Assembly: GCF_036026595.1 (NCBI RefSeq)
Contig: NZ_JARZFX010000001.1
Coordinates: 806,001 to 870,000, forward strand
Reading direction: 5' to 3'
DNA length: 64,000 bases
From: Virgibacillus_P tibetensis
GTDB lineage: Bacteria > Bacillota > Bacilli > Bacillales > Amphibacillaceae
The position numbers were made by a program, and so were the translations under genes. Under the pieces are notes generated by a model, which worked only from the letters and a program-made list of their open reading frames with translations, was not told where the DNA came from and did not search any database. Of this stretch, positions 19,559-29,044 are shown piece after piece; the stretch's first letter is position 1; each line of letters starts with the position of its first letter.

Positions 19559-20101
19559 TTATTTCTCATAAATCGAGACTTGGTCCAAATCGTCTGTCTC
19601 TGTTAATTGTACAACAACAATTTCTCTATCGGATGTTGGGATGTTTTTCCCAACATAGTCAGCACGTATAGGTAATTCACGGTGTCCTCTGTCCACCAGT
19701 ACCCCAAGCTGAATTTGTGAAGGCCTACCACTATCCATCAACGCATCCATAGCAGCTCTTACTGTTCTTCCTGTATAGAGTACATCATCCAAAAGGATTA
19801 CTTTTTTACCGGCAAGAACGACATCAATCTTTGTAGATTTTAATTGCGGCTCCTCATCGTGTGATACCTTCTTTAAATCATCACGATATAAGGTTATGTC
19901 CAATTCACCGATTGGAACTGTTATGTCTTCAATTTGTTTTATTTTTTCCTGAAGTCTTTTTGAAAGCGGGATTCCTCTTGTTTTAATACCAACTAAAACT
20001 AAGTTTTCTCCCCCCTTATTTTTTTCTAATATCTCATGAGCAATTCGCGTTAATGCCCTATTCATCGCAGGTTGATCGAGAACTTCTGTTTTTTTCTTCA
20101 T
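19559..20101 (-). CDS. pyrR: Bifunctional pyr operon attenuator protein / uracil phosphoribosyltransferase
   Basis: About 180 residues. An RNA-binding regulator that, with UMP, binds the pyr leader and promotes termination; it also has weak uracil phosphoribosyltransferase activity. The PRPP loop VILLDDVLYTGRTVRAAMDA is clear at about 95-115, and the ending RELPIRADYVGKNIPTS is diagnostic. Two adjacent ATGs (20104, 20101) follow gaggtg; the second has better spacing. First gene of the operon, between attenuators 1 and 2. Confidence 0.96.
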   Translation of the reverse strand: MKKKTEVLDQPAMNRALTRIAHEILEKNKGGENLVLVGIKTRGIPLSKRLQEKIKQIEDITVPIGELDITLYRDDLKKVSHDEEPQLKSTKIDVVLAGKKVILLDDVLYTGRTVRAAMDALMDSGRPSQIQLGVLVDRGHRELPIRADYVGKNIPTSDREIVVVQLTETDDLDQVSIYEK

Positions 20102-20119
20102 CATTTCACCTCATGCTAT

Positions 20120-20214
20120 AAAAAAATCCCTTTTCTCCGTAAGGAAAAAAGGGACTTGGATATACGTATAGCTACATATAAATCCAACCGGTACCTTGTT
20201 AGCCTCACGGGACT
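20120..20214 (-). promoter_or_regulatory. PyrR-dependent attenuator in the pyr leader
   Basis: On the minus strand the PyrR loop reads AGTCCCGTGAGGCTAACAAGG-like (20194-20214), matching the consensus. It is followed by a GC-poor but long terminator (stem tccctttt.. / ..aaggga, 20127-20153) with a T run ending at 20120, just before pyrR. Confidence 0.88.
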
Positions 20215-20242
20215 ATCTTAAAGGGTCTTATTCATTTCATCT

Positions 20243-20271
20243 ATTATTTCAAATAATACCTCTTTTGTCAA
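20243..20271 (-). promoter_or_regulatory. Sigma-A promoter of the pyr operon
   Basis: A perfect -35 TTGACA (minus strand, 20266-20271) lies 17 bases from an AATAAT -10 box (20243-20248). It overlaps the end of the upstream rluD-like gene and starts a leader of about 130 bases holding the first attenuator. Confidence 0.75.
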
Positions 20272-21179
20272 TATAATTTTTCGATATATGCTAACAGCTC
20301 CTGGAAGGATGCTGGTGGACTAACCTCAAATTCCATCCATTCCTTCTTTACAGGATGTGTAAAACCAAGTGCTTTTGCATGCAAAGCTTGACCATTAGCT
20401 TCCAGCGTTTTTCTTGGTCCATATTTTGGATCTCCTACTATTGGATACTCAATATATCTCATATGCACTCGGATTTGGTGCGTTCTTCCTGTTTCCAACT
20501 GACATTCCACATGCGTATAATCTGGGTAGCTTTTTATTACACTGAAATGAGTTATTGCAGGTTTGCCGCCATCAACTACTCCCATCTTTTGACGATCTTT
20601 AGGGTCCCTACCAATAGGAGCATCAATCATGCCAGTTTCATGAGGTATTTCTCCATGAACTAGCGCTTCGTATTTACGTTTAATCTCTTTAGATGATAAT
20701 TGCTGTGATAGGTGGACGTGTGCATAATCATTTTTTGCGACAACTAGTAATCCGCTTGTATCTTTATCAATTCGATGAACGATACCTGGGCGTTCCACAC
20801 CATTTATTCCCGATAAGTCCTTACAGTGGTAAAGCAAAGCGTTTACTAGCGTGCCCCCCTGATGTCCAGCTGAAGGATGAACAACCATCCCCTTCGTTTT
20901 ATTAATAACGAGTAAGTCACTATCTTCGTAAATGATTTCCAGAGGAATATTCTCAGCAACGACATTCAATGGCTGTACTTCTGGTAATGCCCAGCTTACA
21001 ACATCCCCTAAATGGCATGTATAATTTGCTTTTACTACGTCATTATTAACGGTAACAAGTTCTTTTGTTATCCAAGATTGCACTTGAGAACGTGAGCAGT
21101 CTGGGTTAATCTGTGTCAGTAATTTATCAAGGCGCATTTTTTCTTGTTCTTCTGTTACTGTATGTTGAAATGAAGTCAT
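20268..21179 (-). CDS. ylyB: RluA-family rRNA pseudouridine synthase (RluD-like)
   Basis: 303 residues: N-terminal S4 RNA-binding domain (MRLDKLLTQINPDCSRSQVQSWI) and a pseudouridine synthase domain with the catalytic Asp in HRIDKDTSGLLVVAKN (about 130-145). Predicted to modify 23S rRNA; the exact site is by homology only. Overlaps lspA by four bases (ATGA), so probably co-translated, as in B. subtilis. Confidence 0.93.
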   Translation of the reverse strand: MTSFQHTVTEEQEKMRLDKLLTQINPDCSRSQVQSWITKELVTVNNDVVKANYTCHLGDVVSWALPEVQPLNVVAENIPLEIIYEDSDLLVINKTKGMVVHPSAGHQGGTLVNALLYHCKDLSGINGVERPGIVHRIDKDTSGLLVVAKNDYAHVHLSQQLSSKEIKRKYEALVHGEIPHETGMIDAPIGRDPKDRQKMGVVDGGKPAITHFSVIKSYPDYTHVECQLETGRTHQIRVHMRYIEYPIVGDPKYGPRKTLEANGQALHAKALGFTHPVKKEWMEFEVSPPASFQELLAYIEKLY

Positions 21180-21646
21180 TTTTTAGATTTCCCTTTCTTT
21201 GTTTCATCAATAATTGTAGCAATAATAATTAGAGTTACTCCGACTACCAACGCAGAATCAGCTATATTAAAGATTGGAAAGTTATAATTAAATATAATAA
21301 AATCGAAAAAATCTACAACTTCCTTTCGAAATACACGATCAATAAAGTTTCCAATTGCTCCACCTAATATTAAACTTAAGGCAATGCCTAAAGTTTTACT
21401 TTCTTTGGCATATTTTTGCATGTAAACGATGACTCCGATAACAACAATGACTGTTACAATATAGAAAAACAACATCTGCCCCTGTAGTATCCCCCATGCC
21501 GCTCCTTTATTTCGGTGTGAAGAGAGATAAAAAAAGTTCTCAATAATTGTTATTTTTTCCCCAAGGGCCATTGTTTTTACCACTGCCCATTTCGTAATCT
21601 GATCGATTACAATAACTGCAAGTGCCAGTAAATAGTACAAATACAT
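21176..21646 (-). CDS. lspA: Lipoprotein signal peptidase (signal peptidase II)
   Basis: 156-residue membrane protease removing signal peptides from prolipoproteins. Four hydrophobic segments; the two catalytic Asp residues are in GNFIDRVFR and FNIADSALVVG. The tail is lysine-rich. Follows ileS after about 230 bases holding a terminator; the B. subtilis gene ylyA, found here in that species, is absent. Confidence 0.95.
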   Translation of the reverse strand: MYLYYLLALAVIVIDQITKWAVVKTMALGEKITIIENFFYLSSHRNKGAAWGILQGQMLFFYIVTVIVVIGVIVYMQKYAKESKTLGIALSLILGGAIGNFIDRVFRKEVVDFFDFIIFNYNFPIFNIADSALVVGVTLIIIATIIDETKKGKSKK

Positions 21647-21840
21647 GACGTTTCCCCCGATATAATTTCATTCATTTCTAATCATAGCAAATAACAATAA
21701 TACAATAATTTCAATTTCACGTTACTGGTGGCCACCATATTGACCATATACCTTTTTTAGTCAAGGAAGAAAGAGATGCACTAAACGAAGTATCACTTTA
21801 TATTATACTTTAAATCCTATTATTTCAATATATAAGACAT

Positions 21841-21873
21841 AAAGAATATCCCTCTGCGTTAGAGGGATATTCT
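21841..21873 (-). terminator. Terminator after ileS
   Basis: A perfect 13-bp inverted repeat (21843-21855 / 21861-21873) lies just past the ileS stop; the following minus-strand sequence is only moderately T-rich. The rest of the gap to lspA (21647-21840) must hold the lspA promoter and contains a 12-bp perfect palindrome at 21726-21737. Confidence 0.7.
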
Positions 21874-21880
21874 AATAACT

Positions 21881-24637
21881 TTAAGCTGAATAGTGCTCTG
21901 TTACTACATTTGCACAACGTGTACACAGATTAGGATGATCTTCATTTTCCCCAACAGTAGGTGAAGCTACCCAGCAACGTTCACACTTATCACCTGGATG
22001 CTTTTCCACTAAGACATCAATATAGCTGTATTCCTTAGCATTTGGTGCACTTTCTGACACAATAGCTTCAGATACAATTAAATATTGATGCAGCTGTTCC
22101 ATGGAATGTAATACTTCTTTCGTTTGTTTGTCCTTTGGAATAATCGTAATTTTTGCTTCCAGTGATTTACCAATTATTTTTTCATTCCGAGCTTCTTCCA
22201 GGGCTTTTAATACATCATCACGAACTTTCATAAAATGATCCCATTGTTCTTGTGAGTTGCCAAACCCGGCAATTTCCCTCGGTTCAGGAATATCGGTTAA
22301 CTGAACACTTTCTTCCTCGACACCCGGGATATATTCCCATACCTCATCTGTAGTGTGTGGAATTATCGGTGTCAACAACTTCACTAATGTTGTTAAAATT
22401 TCATAGTAACCTGTTTGAATGCTGCGACGACGCTTATTGTCTTTTCCTTCGATATATAAAACATCTTTCGCAAAATCCAAATAGAAGGAGCTTAAATCAA
22501 TCGCACAGAAATTATGGACATGGTGGAATATTGGTGAAAACTCATAGTTGTCATAGTTTTCGCGAACAGTTTTCACCAGATTTTGTAACCGGTGAAGCAG
22601 GTACTTATCCACTTCTTCGAGCTCCGGTTCTGGAACACGGTCTGTTTTGGGGTCAAAATCTGCCAAGTTCGCTAGCATGAAACGAAAAGTATTACGAATT
22701 TTGCGATATGCTTCGGAGGTTTGCTTTAATATCTCATTTGAGATACGTACATCTGCTTGATAATCAACCGAAGAAACCCATAAACGTAATATATCTGAAC
22801 CCAATTGTTTCTGTACTTTAGAAGGGACCATAACGTTCCCTAATGATTTACTCATTTTTCTGCCATTACCATCTAATACAAACCCATGGCTGATGATATT
22901 CTCATATGGCGCTTTACCAGTAACCGCTACAGAAGTAGACAACGATGAGTTGAACCATCCGCGGTATTGATCACTGCCTTCTAAATATATATCTGCTGGC
23001 CGTCTATGATCCTCCCGATTAACCAGAACTGCTTCGTGTGACGATCCAGAATCAAACCAGACATCCATAATGTCCGTTTCCTTAGTAAATTCTCCATTAG
23101 GACTGTGTTCAGATGTAAATCCTTCAGGCAACAAATCTTTTGCTTCTCTTTCAAACCAGATATTTGAACCATGTTCGTTAAATAAATTAGAGACATGCTC
23201 TATCGTTTCATCAGTAATGATCGGTGTGCTATCTTCGCCGTAAAACACAGGAATTGGAACACCCCATGTACGTTGGCGTGAAATACACCAATCCTCCCGA
23301 TCACGAACCATGTTATGAAGTCGTGTTTCTCCCCATGATGGGTACCAGTTAATGCGCTTGATTTCATTCAAAATATCCTGACGAAAATCCTTTATTGACG
23401 CAAACCACTGGGAAGTTGCACGGAATATCGTCGGTTTCTTCGTTCTCCAGTCATGTGGGTACGAGTGTTTTATAAAGGATAGTTTCAATAGGGCGCCAAC
23501 CTCATCCAGTTTTTCAGTAATTGGCTTATTTGCTTCATCATAGAATAAGCCTTCAAAACCAGGTGCTTCATTCGTAAAATAACCTCGATTGTCAACAGGT
23601 GACAGTGCATCGATGCCGTATTCTCTGGACACGAAGAAGTCATCTTCCCCGTGACCCGGTGCAGTATGGACACAACCAGTACCTGCTTCAATTGTCACAT
23701 GGTCACCTAGCATAACCAGTGAGTCGCGATCATAAAAAGGATGCTTTGCTACGATTTTGTCGGCTTCCTTACCTTTAAAAGTTTTTACAACCTGTGGATT
23801 TTCCCACTCTAATTCAGTCGAAACAGACTCCAGCAATGCATGCGCAATCATGTATTTTTCACCATTTACTTGTATCACAGCATAAACCAATTCAGGATGT
23901 AAACTAATTCCTAAGTTTGAAGGTATTGTCCAAGGAGTTGTCGTCCAAATAATTATTTTCTCCCCACCGTCAAGCAGGTCTTTACCATCTGTTACTTCAA
24001 AAGAAACGTAAATGGAAGCAGAACGTTTGTCATGATATTCAATCTCAGCTTCCGCCAACGCTGATTCAGATGATGGAGACCAATATACAGGTTTTAAACC
24101 TTTGTAGATGTAGCCCTTTTTAGCCATCTCTCCAAACACGCGGATTTGTGCAGCTTCGTAATCCTTGGTCAATGTAATATATGGGTTATCCCAATCTCCA
24201 CGGACACCTAATTGCTTAAATTGTGTACGTTGGCTGTCCACTTGTCCCATTGCGTATTCCGCACATTTTTTTCTGAATTCTGCAATACTCATTTCTTTTC
24301 GCTTAATTTTTTTGTTTTTTGTTAATGCTGTTTCGATCGGCAATCCATGTGTATCCCATCCTGGAATATATGGTGCATGATAACCTGTCATTGATTTATA
24401 ACGGGTAATGAAATCTTTTAGAATTTTATTAAGGGCATGCCCAATATGCAAATCTCCATTTGCGTACGGTGGACCATCATGCAAAATAAACGAAGGTCTT
24501 CCTTTAGTTCTTTCTTGAACCTTTTCATATAAATTCGACTCATCCCATTTTTCTTGTCGCATAGGCTCTTTATTTGGCAAATTCCCTCTCATTGGAAATT
24601 CTGTTTTTGGCATTAATAATGTTTCTTTATAATCCAT
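21881..24637 (-). CDS. ileS: Isoleucyl-tRNA synthetase
   Basis: 918-residue class I synthetase. The HIGH signature is in PPYANGDLHIGHALN (about 58-72), KMSKSLGN is at about 590, the editing domain lies between, and a C-terminal zinc knuckle is formed by CERC and CTRC. This is the bacterial-type (mupirocin-sensitive class) architecture by length. Preceded by a T-box leader. Confidence 0.97.
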   Translation of the reverse strand: MDYKETLLMPKTEFPMRGNLPNKEPMRQEKWDESNLYEKVQERTKGRPSFILHDGPPYANGDLHIGHALNKILKDFITRYKSMTGYHAPYIPGWDTHGLPIETALTKNKKIKRKEMSIAEFRKKCAEYAMGQVDSQRTQFKQLGVRGDWDNPYITLTKDYEAAQIRVFGEMAKKGYIYKGLKPVYWSPSSESALAEAEIEYHDKRSASIYVSFEVTDGKDLLDGGEKIIIWTTTPWTIPSNLGISLHPELVYAVIQVNGEKYMIAHALLESVSTELEWENPQVVKTFKGKEADKIVAKHPFYDRDSLVMLGDHVTIEAGTGCVHTAPGHGEDDFFVSREYGIDALSPVDNRGYFTNEAPGFEGLFYDEANKPITEKLDEVGALLKLSFIKHSYPHDWRTKKPTIFRATSQWFASIKDFRQDILNEIKRINWYPSWGETRLHNMVRDREDWCISRQRTWGVPIPVFYGEDSTPIITDETIEHVSNLFNEHGSNIWFEREAKDLLPEGFTSEHSPNGEFTKETDIMDVWFDSGSSHEAVLVNREDHRRPADIYLEGSDQYRGWFNSSLSTSVAVTGKAPYENIISHGFVLDGNGRKMSKSLGNVMVPSKVQKQLGSDILRLWVSSVDYQADVRISNEILKQTSEAYRKIRNTFRFMLANLADFDPKTDRVPEPELEEVDKYLLHRLQNLVKTVRENYDNYEFSPIFHHVHNFCAIDLSSFYLDFAKDVLYIEGKDNKRRRSIQTGYYEILTTLVKLLTPIIPHTTDEVWEYIPGVEEESVQLTDIPEPREIAGFGNSQEQWDHFMKVRDDVLKALEEARNEKIIGKSLEAKITIIPKDKQTKEVLHSMEQLHQYLIVSEAIVSESAPNAKEYSYIDVLVEKHPGDKCERCWVASPTVGENEDHPNLCTRCANVVTEHYSA

Positions 24638-24732
24638 TACTGTTTCCTCCCTAATATGGTTAAAAATATTTAAAACGAATTAAACTTTCCCTAACCAATT
24701 CTGTACACTACTAAAGGGTTTTCCCTTTTTAA

Positions 24733-24985
24733 ACAAAAAGAGCCCTCTGCATCCCAAAAGGGACGAGAAGACTCGCGGTACCACCCTTATAAATTCAAAA
24801 TAACTTCATTTCAAATTCACTCGATATTCATAACGGAAATAAACCGTCCATTACTACTGAATTCATAATGGATACTCAAGAGTGATTTTCTAAAAGCATT
24901 CCTGTATCAGGCTCACACCTAACCCTGACTCGCTGTTCAGCAATAACTTTTATACTGTCTCTTTCATCGTATTTAGTTTCTTAAA
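24733..24985 (-). promoter_or_regulatory. T-box riboswitch of ileS
   Basis: On the minus strand the invariant T-box GGGTGGTACCGCG is at 24774-24786, followed by a terminator hairpin (24737-24773; arms around gtccc / ggga) and a T run. Upstream, stem I has an AG-bulge-like segment (24910-24940) and a probable specifier ATC (Ile) at 24871-24873. Uncharged tRNA-Ile would favour the antiterminator. The boundary at the 5' end is approximate. Confidence 0.92.
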
Positions 24986-25033
24986 ACCTATGTGTATGAA
25001 TTATATGTAATATTCCAGATATCGTCAAGATTA

Positions 25034-25534
25034 TTACTTGTTTTCGACCAGATCGAGTTCTTCGCCCATTTCAGCATCAAACAATTCTTCCCAATCGTCT
25101 GTTCCTATCATATCCAGTTGAGCTTCAACAAGCATTCTAAGCCTTGTACGAAATACTTTAGCTTGTTTTTTTAATTCTTCTACGTCCATCGATATACGAC
25201 GTGATTTGCTTAATGCTTCATTGATAATGCGGTCTGCATTCTTCTCAGCTTCTTTAATAATTAATTTCGATTCCTTTGTTGCGTTGCCCTTTAATTCTTC
25301 AGCAGTTTCTTGAGCAACGTAAATTGATTTGTTTAATGTTTCTTCAATATTTGTAAAATGTCCTAATTTTTCATTCAACTGATCAACTTTTTCTTTTAAA
25401 TCTTTTTTATCCCGTATTGCCATTTCATAATCCTTAATAACCTGATCTAGAAATTCATTCACTTCATCTTCATCATACCCACGGAAACTTCTGTTAAACT
25501 CTTTATTATGAATATCTAGTGGTGTTAATGGCAC
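25034..25534 (-). CDS. divIVA: Cell-division topological factor DivIVA
   Basis: 166-residue coiled-coil protein that recognises curved membrane at poles and septa and recruits Min proteins and, in sporulation, chromosome-anchoring factors. N-terminal lipid-binding motif FNRSFRGYDEDEVNEFLDQV at about 13-32, then heptad-rich coiled coils. The start is GTG at 25534 (VPLTPLDIHN), matching the family, behind a perfect aaggaggtgg; the longer frame is an artefact. Confidence 0.95.
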   Translation of the reverse strand: MPLTPLDIHNKEFNRSFRGYDEDEVNEFLDQVIKDYEMAIRDKKDLKEKVDQLNEKLGHFTNIEETLNKSIYVAQETAEELKGNATKESKLIIKEAEKNADRIINEALSKSRRISMDVEELKKQAKVFRTRLRMLVEAQLDMIGTDDWEELFDAEMGEELDLVENK

Positions 25535-25639
25535 ATGGGCCACCTCCTTGAAATGTAGTATCATCTATAAAATAATCTAAATATAGTCCTTTAGGATTTT
25601 ATTCGACAAAAATCATGTAAATCCTGCAAAAAATTAAGT

Positions 25640-26416
25640 TTATTTCAAAATAGCTGTTGTTATTCTGAGTTTATCCTTTTTTGTTCGACCATTAATTTTA
25701 TCAAGTTTACTTCTTCCTCTACCACGCAGCGATAGTAAATCTCCTTCCTGGAGATTAAATTTACTATCTTCAACTACTTTATAATTCACTTTCACTTGAA
25801 GTTTCTTTATATAGTCAGCTGCCTCCTTCCGGGAGATGTTATATACTTCCTTAAGAACAGCATCTAATCGCAGGGAGGAAACAGTATGATCTGCAACTAT
25901 CCAGTTAGTTTCTGCTTCTATTTTGGACGATAATGGTTTTTTGTCCAGCTGAATTGTCGCTTTTTTAATAGAAGTTAAATTAGCTTGTACATAAGCTGCA
26001 ATTTCTTCTGCCATAATAATTTGAATTAAACCACCATCAACGACTATATCTCCAAGCTTTTTCCGTTTAATACCAAGAGATAAGAACGCACCCATTACAT
26101 CTGGATGAGACAGTTTAATAAATTTGTCTTGATAGGTTGCTTCCAGGAGAGTGAGTTGATAAGTATCTTCATTCACTTCTTCATAAAAAGGTGCTATTAC
26201 CGCTCGCTTTCGTTCAGCAGTTAACCCACCACCGTTCATGGAGCTTTTTATATCCTCATTAGCATTTCCCAACAATATCTCCATAATCTGTTGTTCTCTT
26301 GGATCAAGAAAATCAGTCAGTTTAGATTGAAATGTCTGTTCAACAATTTCCTTCCACGATAATACCTGATCAATAAATGGTTGTTCTTCTTTACGAAAAT
26401 GCTGGTAGATATCCAT
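25640..26416 (-). CDS. ylmH: YlmH family S4-domain RNA-binding protein
   Basis: 258 residues. The C-terminal S4 domain (SSLRLDAVLKEVYNISRKEAADYI, about 180-205) binds RNA. Recent work on Bacillus YlmH links it to rescue of stalled 50S-peptidyl-tRNA complexes, which would pair it with RqcH elsewhere in this window; that is family knowledge. In the usual ylm order between ylmG and divIVA. Confidence 0.92.
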   Translation of the reverse strand: MDIYQHFRKEEQPFIDQVLSWKEIVEQTFQSKLTDFLDPREQQIMEILLGNANEDIKSSMNGGGLTAERKRAVIAPFYEEVNEDTYQLTLLEATYQDKFIKLSHPDVMGAFLSLGIKRKKLGDIVVDGGLIQIIMAEEIAAYVQANLTSIKKATIQLDKKPLSSKIEAETNWIVADHTVSSLRLDAVLKEVYNISRKEAADYIKKLQVKVNYKVVEDSKFNLQEGDLLSLRGRGRSKLDKINGRTKKDKLRITTAILK

Positions 26417-26428
26417 CTATATCTACTC

Positions 26429-26695
26429 CTACATAAAGAGCATTCTATATAGTTCACCTAAACCGAATCTTGCTAAATGAAGAACCAGTATACCGACGAT
26501 TGGCGACAGATCAATCATGCCTAGTGGGGGAATAAACCGTCGGAATTGCTCTAGGTAAGGTTCACATATTTTAGTTAAAAAGGTGCCTATAGAAGATTCG
26601 CGAGCACCAGGGAACCAGGACATAAATATATAAACTATTAATGCATAACTGTACATAACAAGGGCAGTATCTAATAATGAAAAAATTTGACCCAT
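26429..26695 (-). CDS. ylmG: YggT family membrane protein
   Basis: 88 residues with two transmembrane segments (about 8-26 and 65-82) and the PGARESSIG...PYLEQFRRFIPP loop of the YggT family. Linked by neighbourhood to division and to SepF; precise role unknown. Confidence 0.9.
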   Translation of the reverse strand: MGQIFSLLDTALVMYSYALIVYIFMSWFPGARESSIGTFLTKICEPYLEQFRRFIPPLGMIDLSPIVGILVLHLARFGLGELYRMLFM

Positions 26696-26703
26696 AATCT
26701 ACT

Positions 26704-27135
26704 CTACCATCCTTTTTCAAATTCATCTTCTTCAATAAATGCTTCTGATATAGTACCTGAAACATTTACATTATCTGGTGTACAGAGAAATGTCTCTGTT
26801 CCAAGCTTTTGAATATCACCATTGATGGCATAAACAGTTCCACTTAGAAAATCAACAATTCTTTTTGCCTGCGTGTTGTCTACACGCTGTAAGTTAATTA
26901 CAACTGCCCGCCTGTTTACAATATTATCTGCTATTTCCTGGGCTTCATTATAATTTCTTGGCTCGCAAAGTACAACCTTTGAAGACGGCTGTTGCATACT
27001 GGTTAAATTAACTACATTCTCGTTTTTTTTATTTTGATTTAACTTAGTGTCTGTCTCTCCGTGTTCCTCTACATATTCGTATTCATACTCATCATCCATA
27101 GTAAAATAGTTTTTAATTTTATTCTTTATGCTCAT
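26704..27135 (-). CDS. sepF: Cell division protein SepF
   Basis: 143 residues. Starts with an amphipathic membrane-binding segment (MSIKNKIKNYF), then a tyrosine- and glutamate-rich linker and the C-terminal SepF domain (VVLCEPRNYNEAQEIADNI...VVINLQRVD...FLSGTVYAINGDIQKLG). It forms rings that tether FtsZ to the membrane. Overlaps ylmE by four bases. Confidence 0.95.
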   Translation of the reverse strand: MSIKNKIKNYFTMDDEYEYEYVEEHGETDTKLNQNKKNENVVNLTSMQQPSSKVVLCEPRNYNEAQEIADNIVNRRAVVINLQRVDNTQAKRIVDFLSGTVYAINGDIQKLGTETFLCTPDNVNVSGTISEAFIEEDEFEKGW

Positions 27136-27812
27136 TCTCTCACCTCACCGACTAATTTAGAACCCACTCGAATATGTGTAGCACCTTCTTCAATAGCAAT
27201 TTCATAATCATTGCTCATCCCCATCGATAGAAATTCACAGGGTGCATGGGCCAACTTTTCCTGCTTGACAGCATCTCTTAATGATGCAAGTTTTTTAAAT
27301 ATGTCTCTTAAGTAAGTCTCATTGTCACTATGTGGAGCCATTGTCATTAATCCGACCACATGTATATTTTCATATGCAGCCATCTCCTTAATAAAAGAGA
27401 GAACTCCACCCGGTTCAAGACCATGTTTTGATCCTTCTCCACTTACGTTTACTTGTACGAAACAATCGATTCGTTTGTTAGCGCGTTTATTAATTTCTTT
27501 CGCTAGTGAAAGACGATCTAAAGAATGTATTGCTTCCAGTTTGTCAATAACATCCTTTACCTTTCTCGATTGTAATGTACCAATAAAATGCCATTTTGCC
27601 TTGTCCTTAAAATGTTCGTATTTTTCTTGAAACCCTTCAAGACGATTTTCGCCAAGATTTTTAACACCAGCGTTAATCGTTTCTTCTGTTCGTTCTATTG
27701 TAACATATTTTGTAACACCTATTAGTGTTATTTCTTCCGGGCTTCGATTACCGTTTTCGCATGCTTGTCTTATATTTTGTTGAATTTCAGCAAGATTAGC
27801 TGTTACATCCAT
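27132..27812 (-). CDS. ylmE: PLP homeostasis protein (YggS/YlmE family)
   Basis: 226-residue alanine-racemase-like barrel binding pyridoxal phosphate; the Lys of LIGVTKYV (about 32-39) is the PLP site. Later motifs HFIGTLQSRKVKD and LSMGMSNDYEIAIEEGATHIRVGS are diagnostic. It maintains vitamin B6 balance. ATG 27812 is preferred over the one at 27821, which is too close to the RBS. Confidence 0.93.
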   Translation of the reverse strand: MDVTANLAEIQQNIRQACENGNRSPEEITLIGVTKYVTIERTEETINAGVKNLGENRLEGFQEKYEHFKDKAKWHFIGTLQSRKVKDVIDKLEAIHSLDRLSLAKEINKRANKRIDCFVQVNVSGEGSKHGLEPGGVLSFIKEMAAYENIHVVGLMTMAPHSDNETYLRDIFKKLASLRDAVKQEKLAHAPCEFLSMGMSNDYEIAIEEGATHIRVGSKLVGEVRE

Positions 27813-27839
27813 TATGACCATTTCTCCTTCCCCTTATAA

Positions 27840-28649
27840 TCATATTGAATAACCGATATAACCTAACATTCTTCCTGTCTTCCCATTATCCCGTCGATGT
27901 GAGAAAAACAACTGATTATCATAGAATGTGCAATAATTTGTTACATCTATATTATTACGTAAGACCCCACATTGTAAAAGAATTTCCACGTTTAATTGTT
28001 TTAAATCTAACAAGTAACGGTTATTTCCCTTTGGAGTTACAGCTTTCTTTTTGTATTTATCACTAATATGGCTTATAACATGTTCATCAACTTCATAGGC
28101 CTCACCTGATATACAAGGTCCGATTGCAACTAAGAGATCTGATTTGGTTACACCTGCTGCCTCAAACTTCTGAATCATTTCTTTAGCCATCCCACCCACA
28201 GTACCTTTCCATCCTGCATGAGCAATCCCTATGTATCCTGTAATGGGATCGAAAAAAAACAGAGGTACACAATCAGCAAAAAAAGCTGTACATAGTATTC
28301 CAGGTTTATTCGTAATTAACCCGTCTGTTCCTTTAATTGAATCTTGATAGGATGTAGCGCCTTTACCTTTGGCTTCTTCGTCAACGTTTTTTACTACTGT
28401 CCCATGGACCTGTTCACCGGAAACCCAATTTTCCAAGGGGAATTTTAGCACATCTGCTAGTTTTGTTCTATTGGCAATGACCTCATTATATGTATCGGCT
28501 ACGTGCAAACCGCAATTTAGAGTATCATATGGTGCTTTGCTTATGCCACCATTTTTAGTAGTGAACCCAACAGTCAAATTTGGGGATAATTTTTGCCATT
28601 TTTCTATATGTAAATGTAGTTCGTTACAATGCTTAAATAGTTCACTCAT
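27840..28649 (-). CDS. pgeF: Peptidoglycan editing factor PgeF (YlmD, DUF152)
   Basis: 269-residue multicopper-polyphenol-oxidase-like (laccase-domain) protein. Metal/active-site motifs: GEQVHG, FFADCVPLFFFD and GIAHAGWKGTV. Homologues have purine nucleoside phosphorylase activity, and PgeF in E. coli removes misincorporated residues from peptidoglycan precursors. ATG 28649, 27 bases upstream of ylmE. Confidence 0.92.
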   Translation of the reverse strand: MSELFKHCNELHLHIEKWQKLSPNLTVGFTTKNGGISKAPYDTLNCGLHVADTYNEVIANRTKLADVLKFPLENWVSGEQVHGTVVKNVDEEAKGKGATSYQDSIKGTDGLITNKPGILCTAFFADCVPLFFFDPITGYIGIAHAGWKGTVGGMAKEMIQKFEAAGVTKSDLLVAIGPCISGEAYEVDEHVISHISDKYKKKAVTPKGNNRYLLDLKQLNVEILLQCGVLRNNIDVTNYCTFYDNQLFFSHRRDNGKTGRMLGYIGYSI

Positions 28650-28713
28650 CTACAAGCCTCCTGAAAGTATACATTGTACCATTTTATCACATTTTCCTCA
28701 TGCATTTACTTTT

Positions 28714-28983
28714 TTATTCACTATAGGGACTTGGATACAGTAATGGATCTCGAACTTCTTTGACTAAAATAACGTCCGAACCAATTCTCACAATTTGTCT
28801 CCAATGGATAATCAATTCATCAGGTTTTCCAAATAAGCCACCTTTCTTTTCACGTATAATAACTATTATAGCAAGAATTTTACCATTATCTATATCGATT
28901 TCCAAATCACTAATATGTCCTAATTTTCTACCGTCATCGATTACTATAATTTCTTTTAATTGTAGTTCTGATAATTTTATCAC
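28714..28983 (-). CDS. ylmC: YlmC/YmxH family PRC-barrel protein
   Basis: 89 residues with a PRC-barrel core (KLSELQLKEIIVIDDGRKLGHISDLEID...VRIGSDVILVK). This family is found in sporulating Firmicutes next to sigG. GTG 28983 is favoured, six bases past gaggtg; an in-frame GTG at 28992 is too close. Function unknown. Confidence 0.88.
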   Translation of the reverse strand: MIKLSELQLKEIIVIDDGRKLGHISDLEIDIDNGKILAIIVIIREKKGGLFGKPDELIIHWRQIVRIGSDVILVKEVRDPLLYPSPYSE

Positions 28984-29044
28984 TACACTCACCTCACCCT
29001 TACTTATTTATATGCGTGGGCGAGTGATATTTTCATAAAAACAA

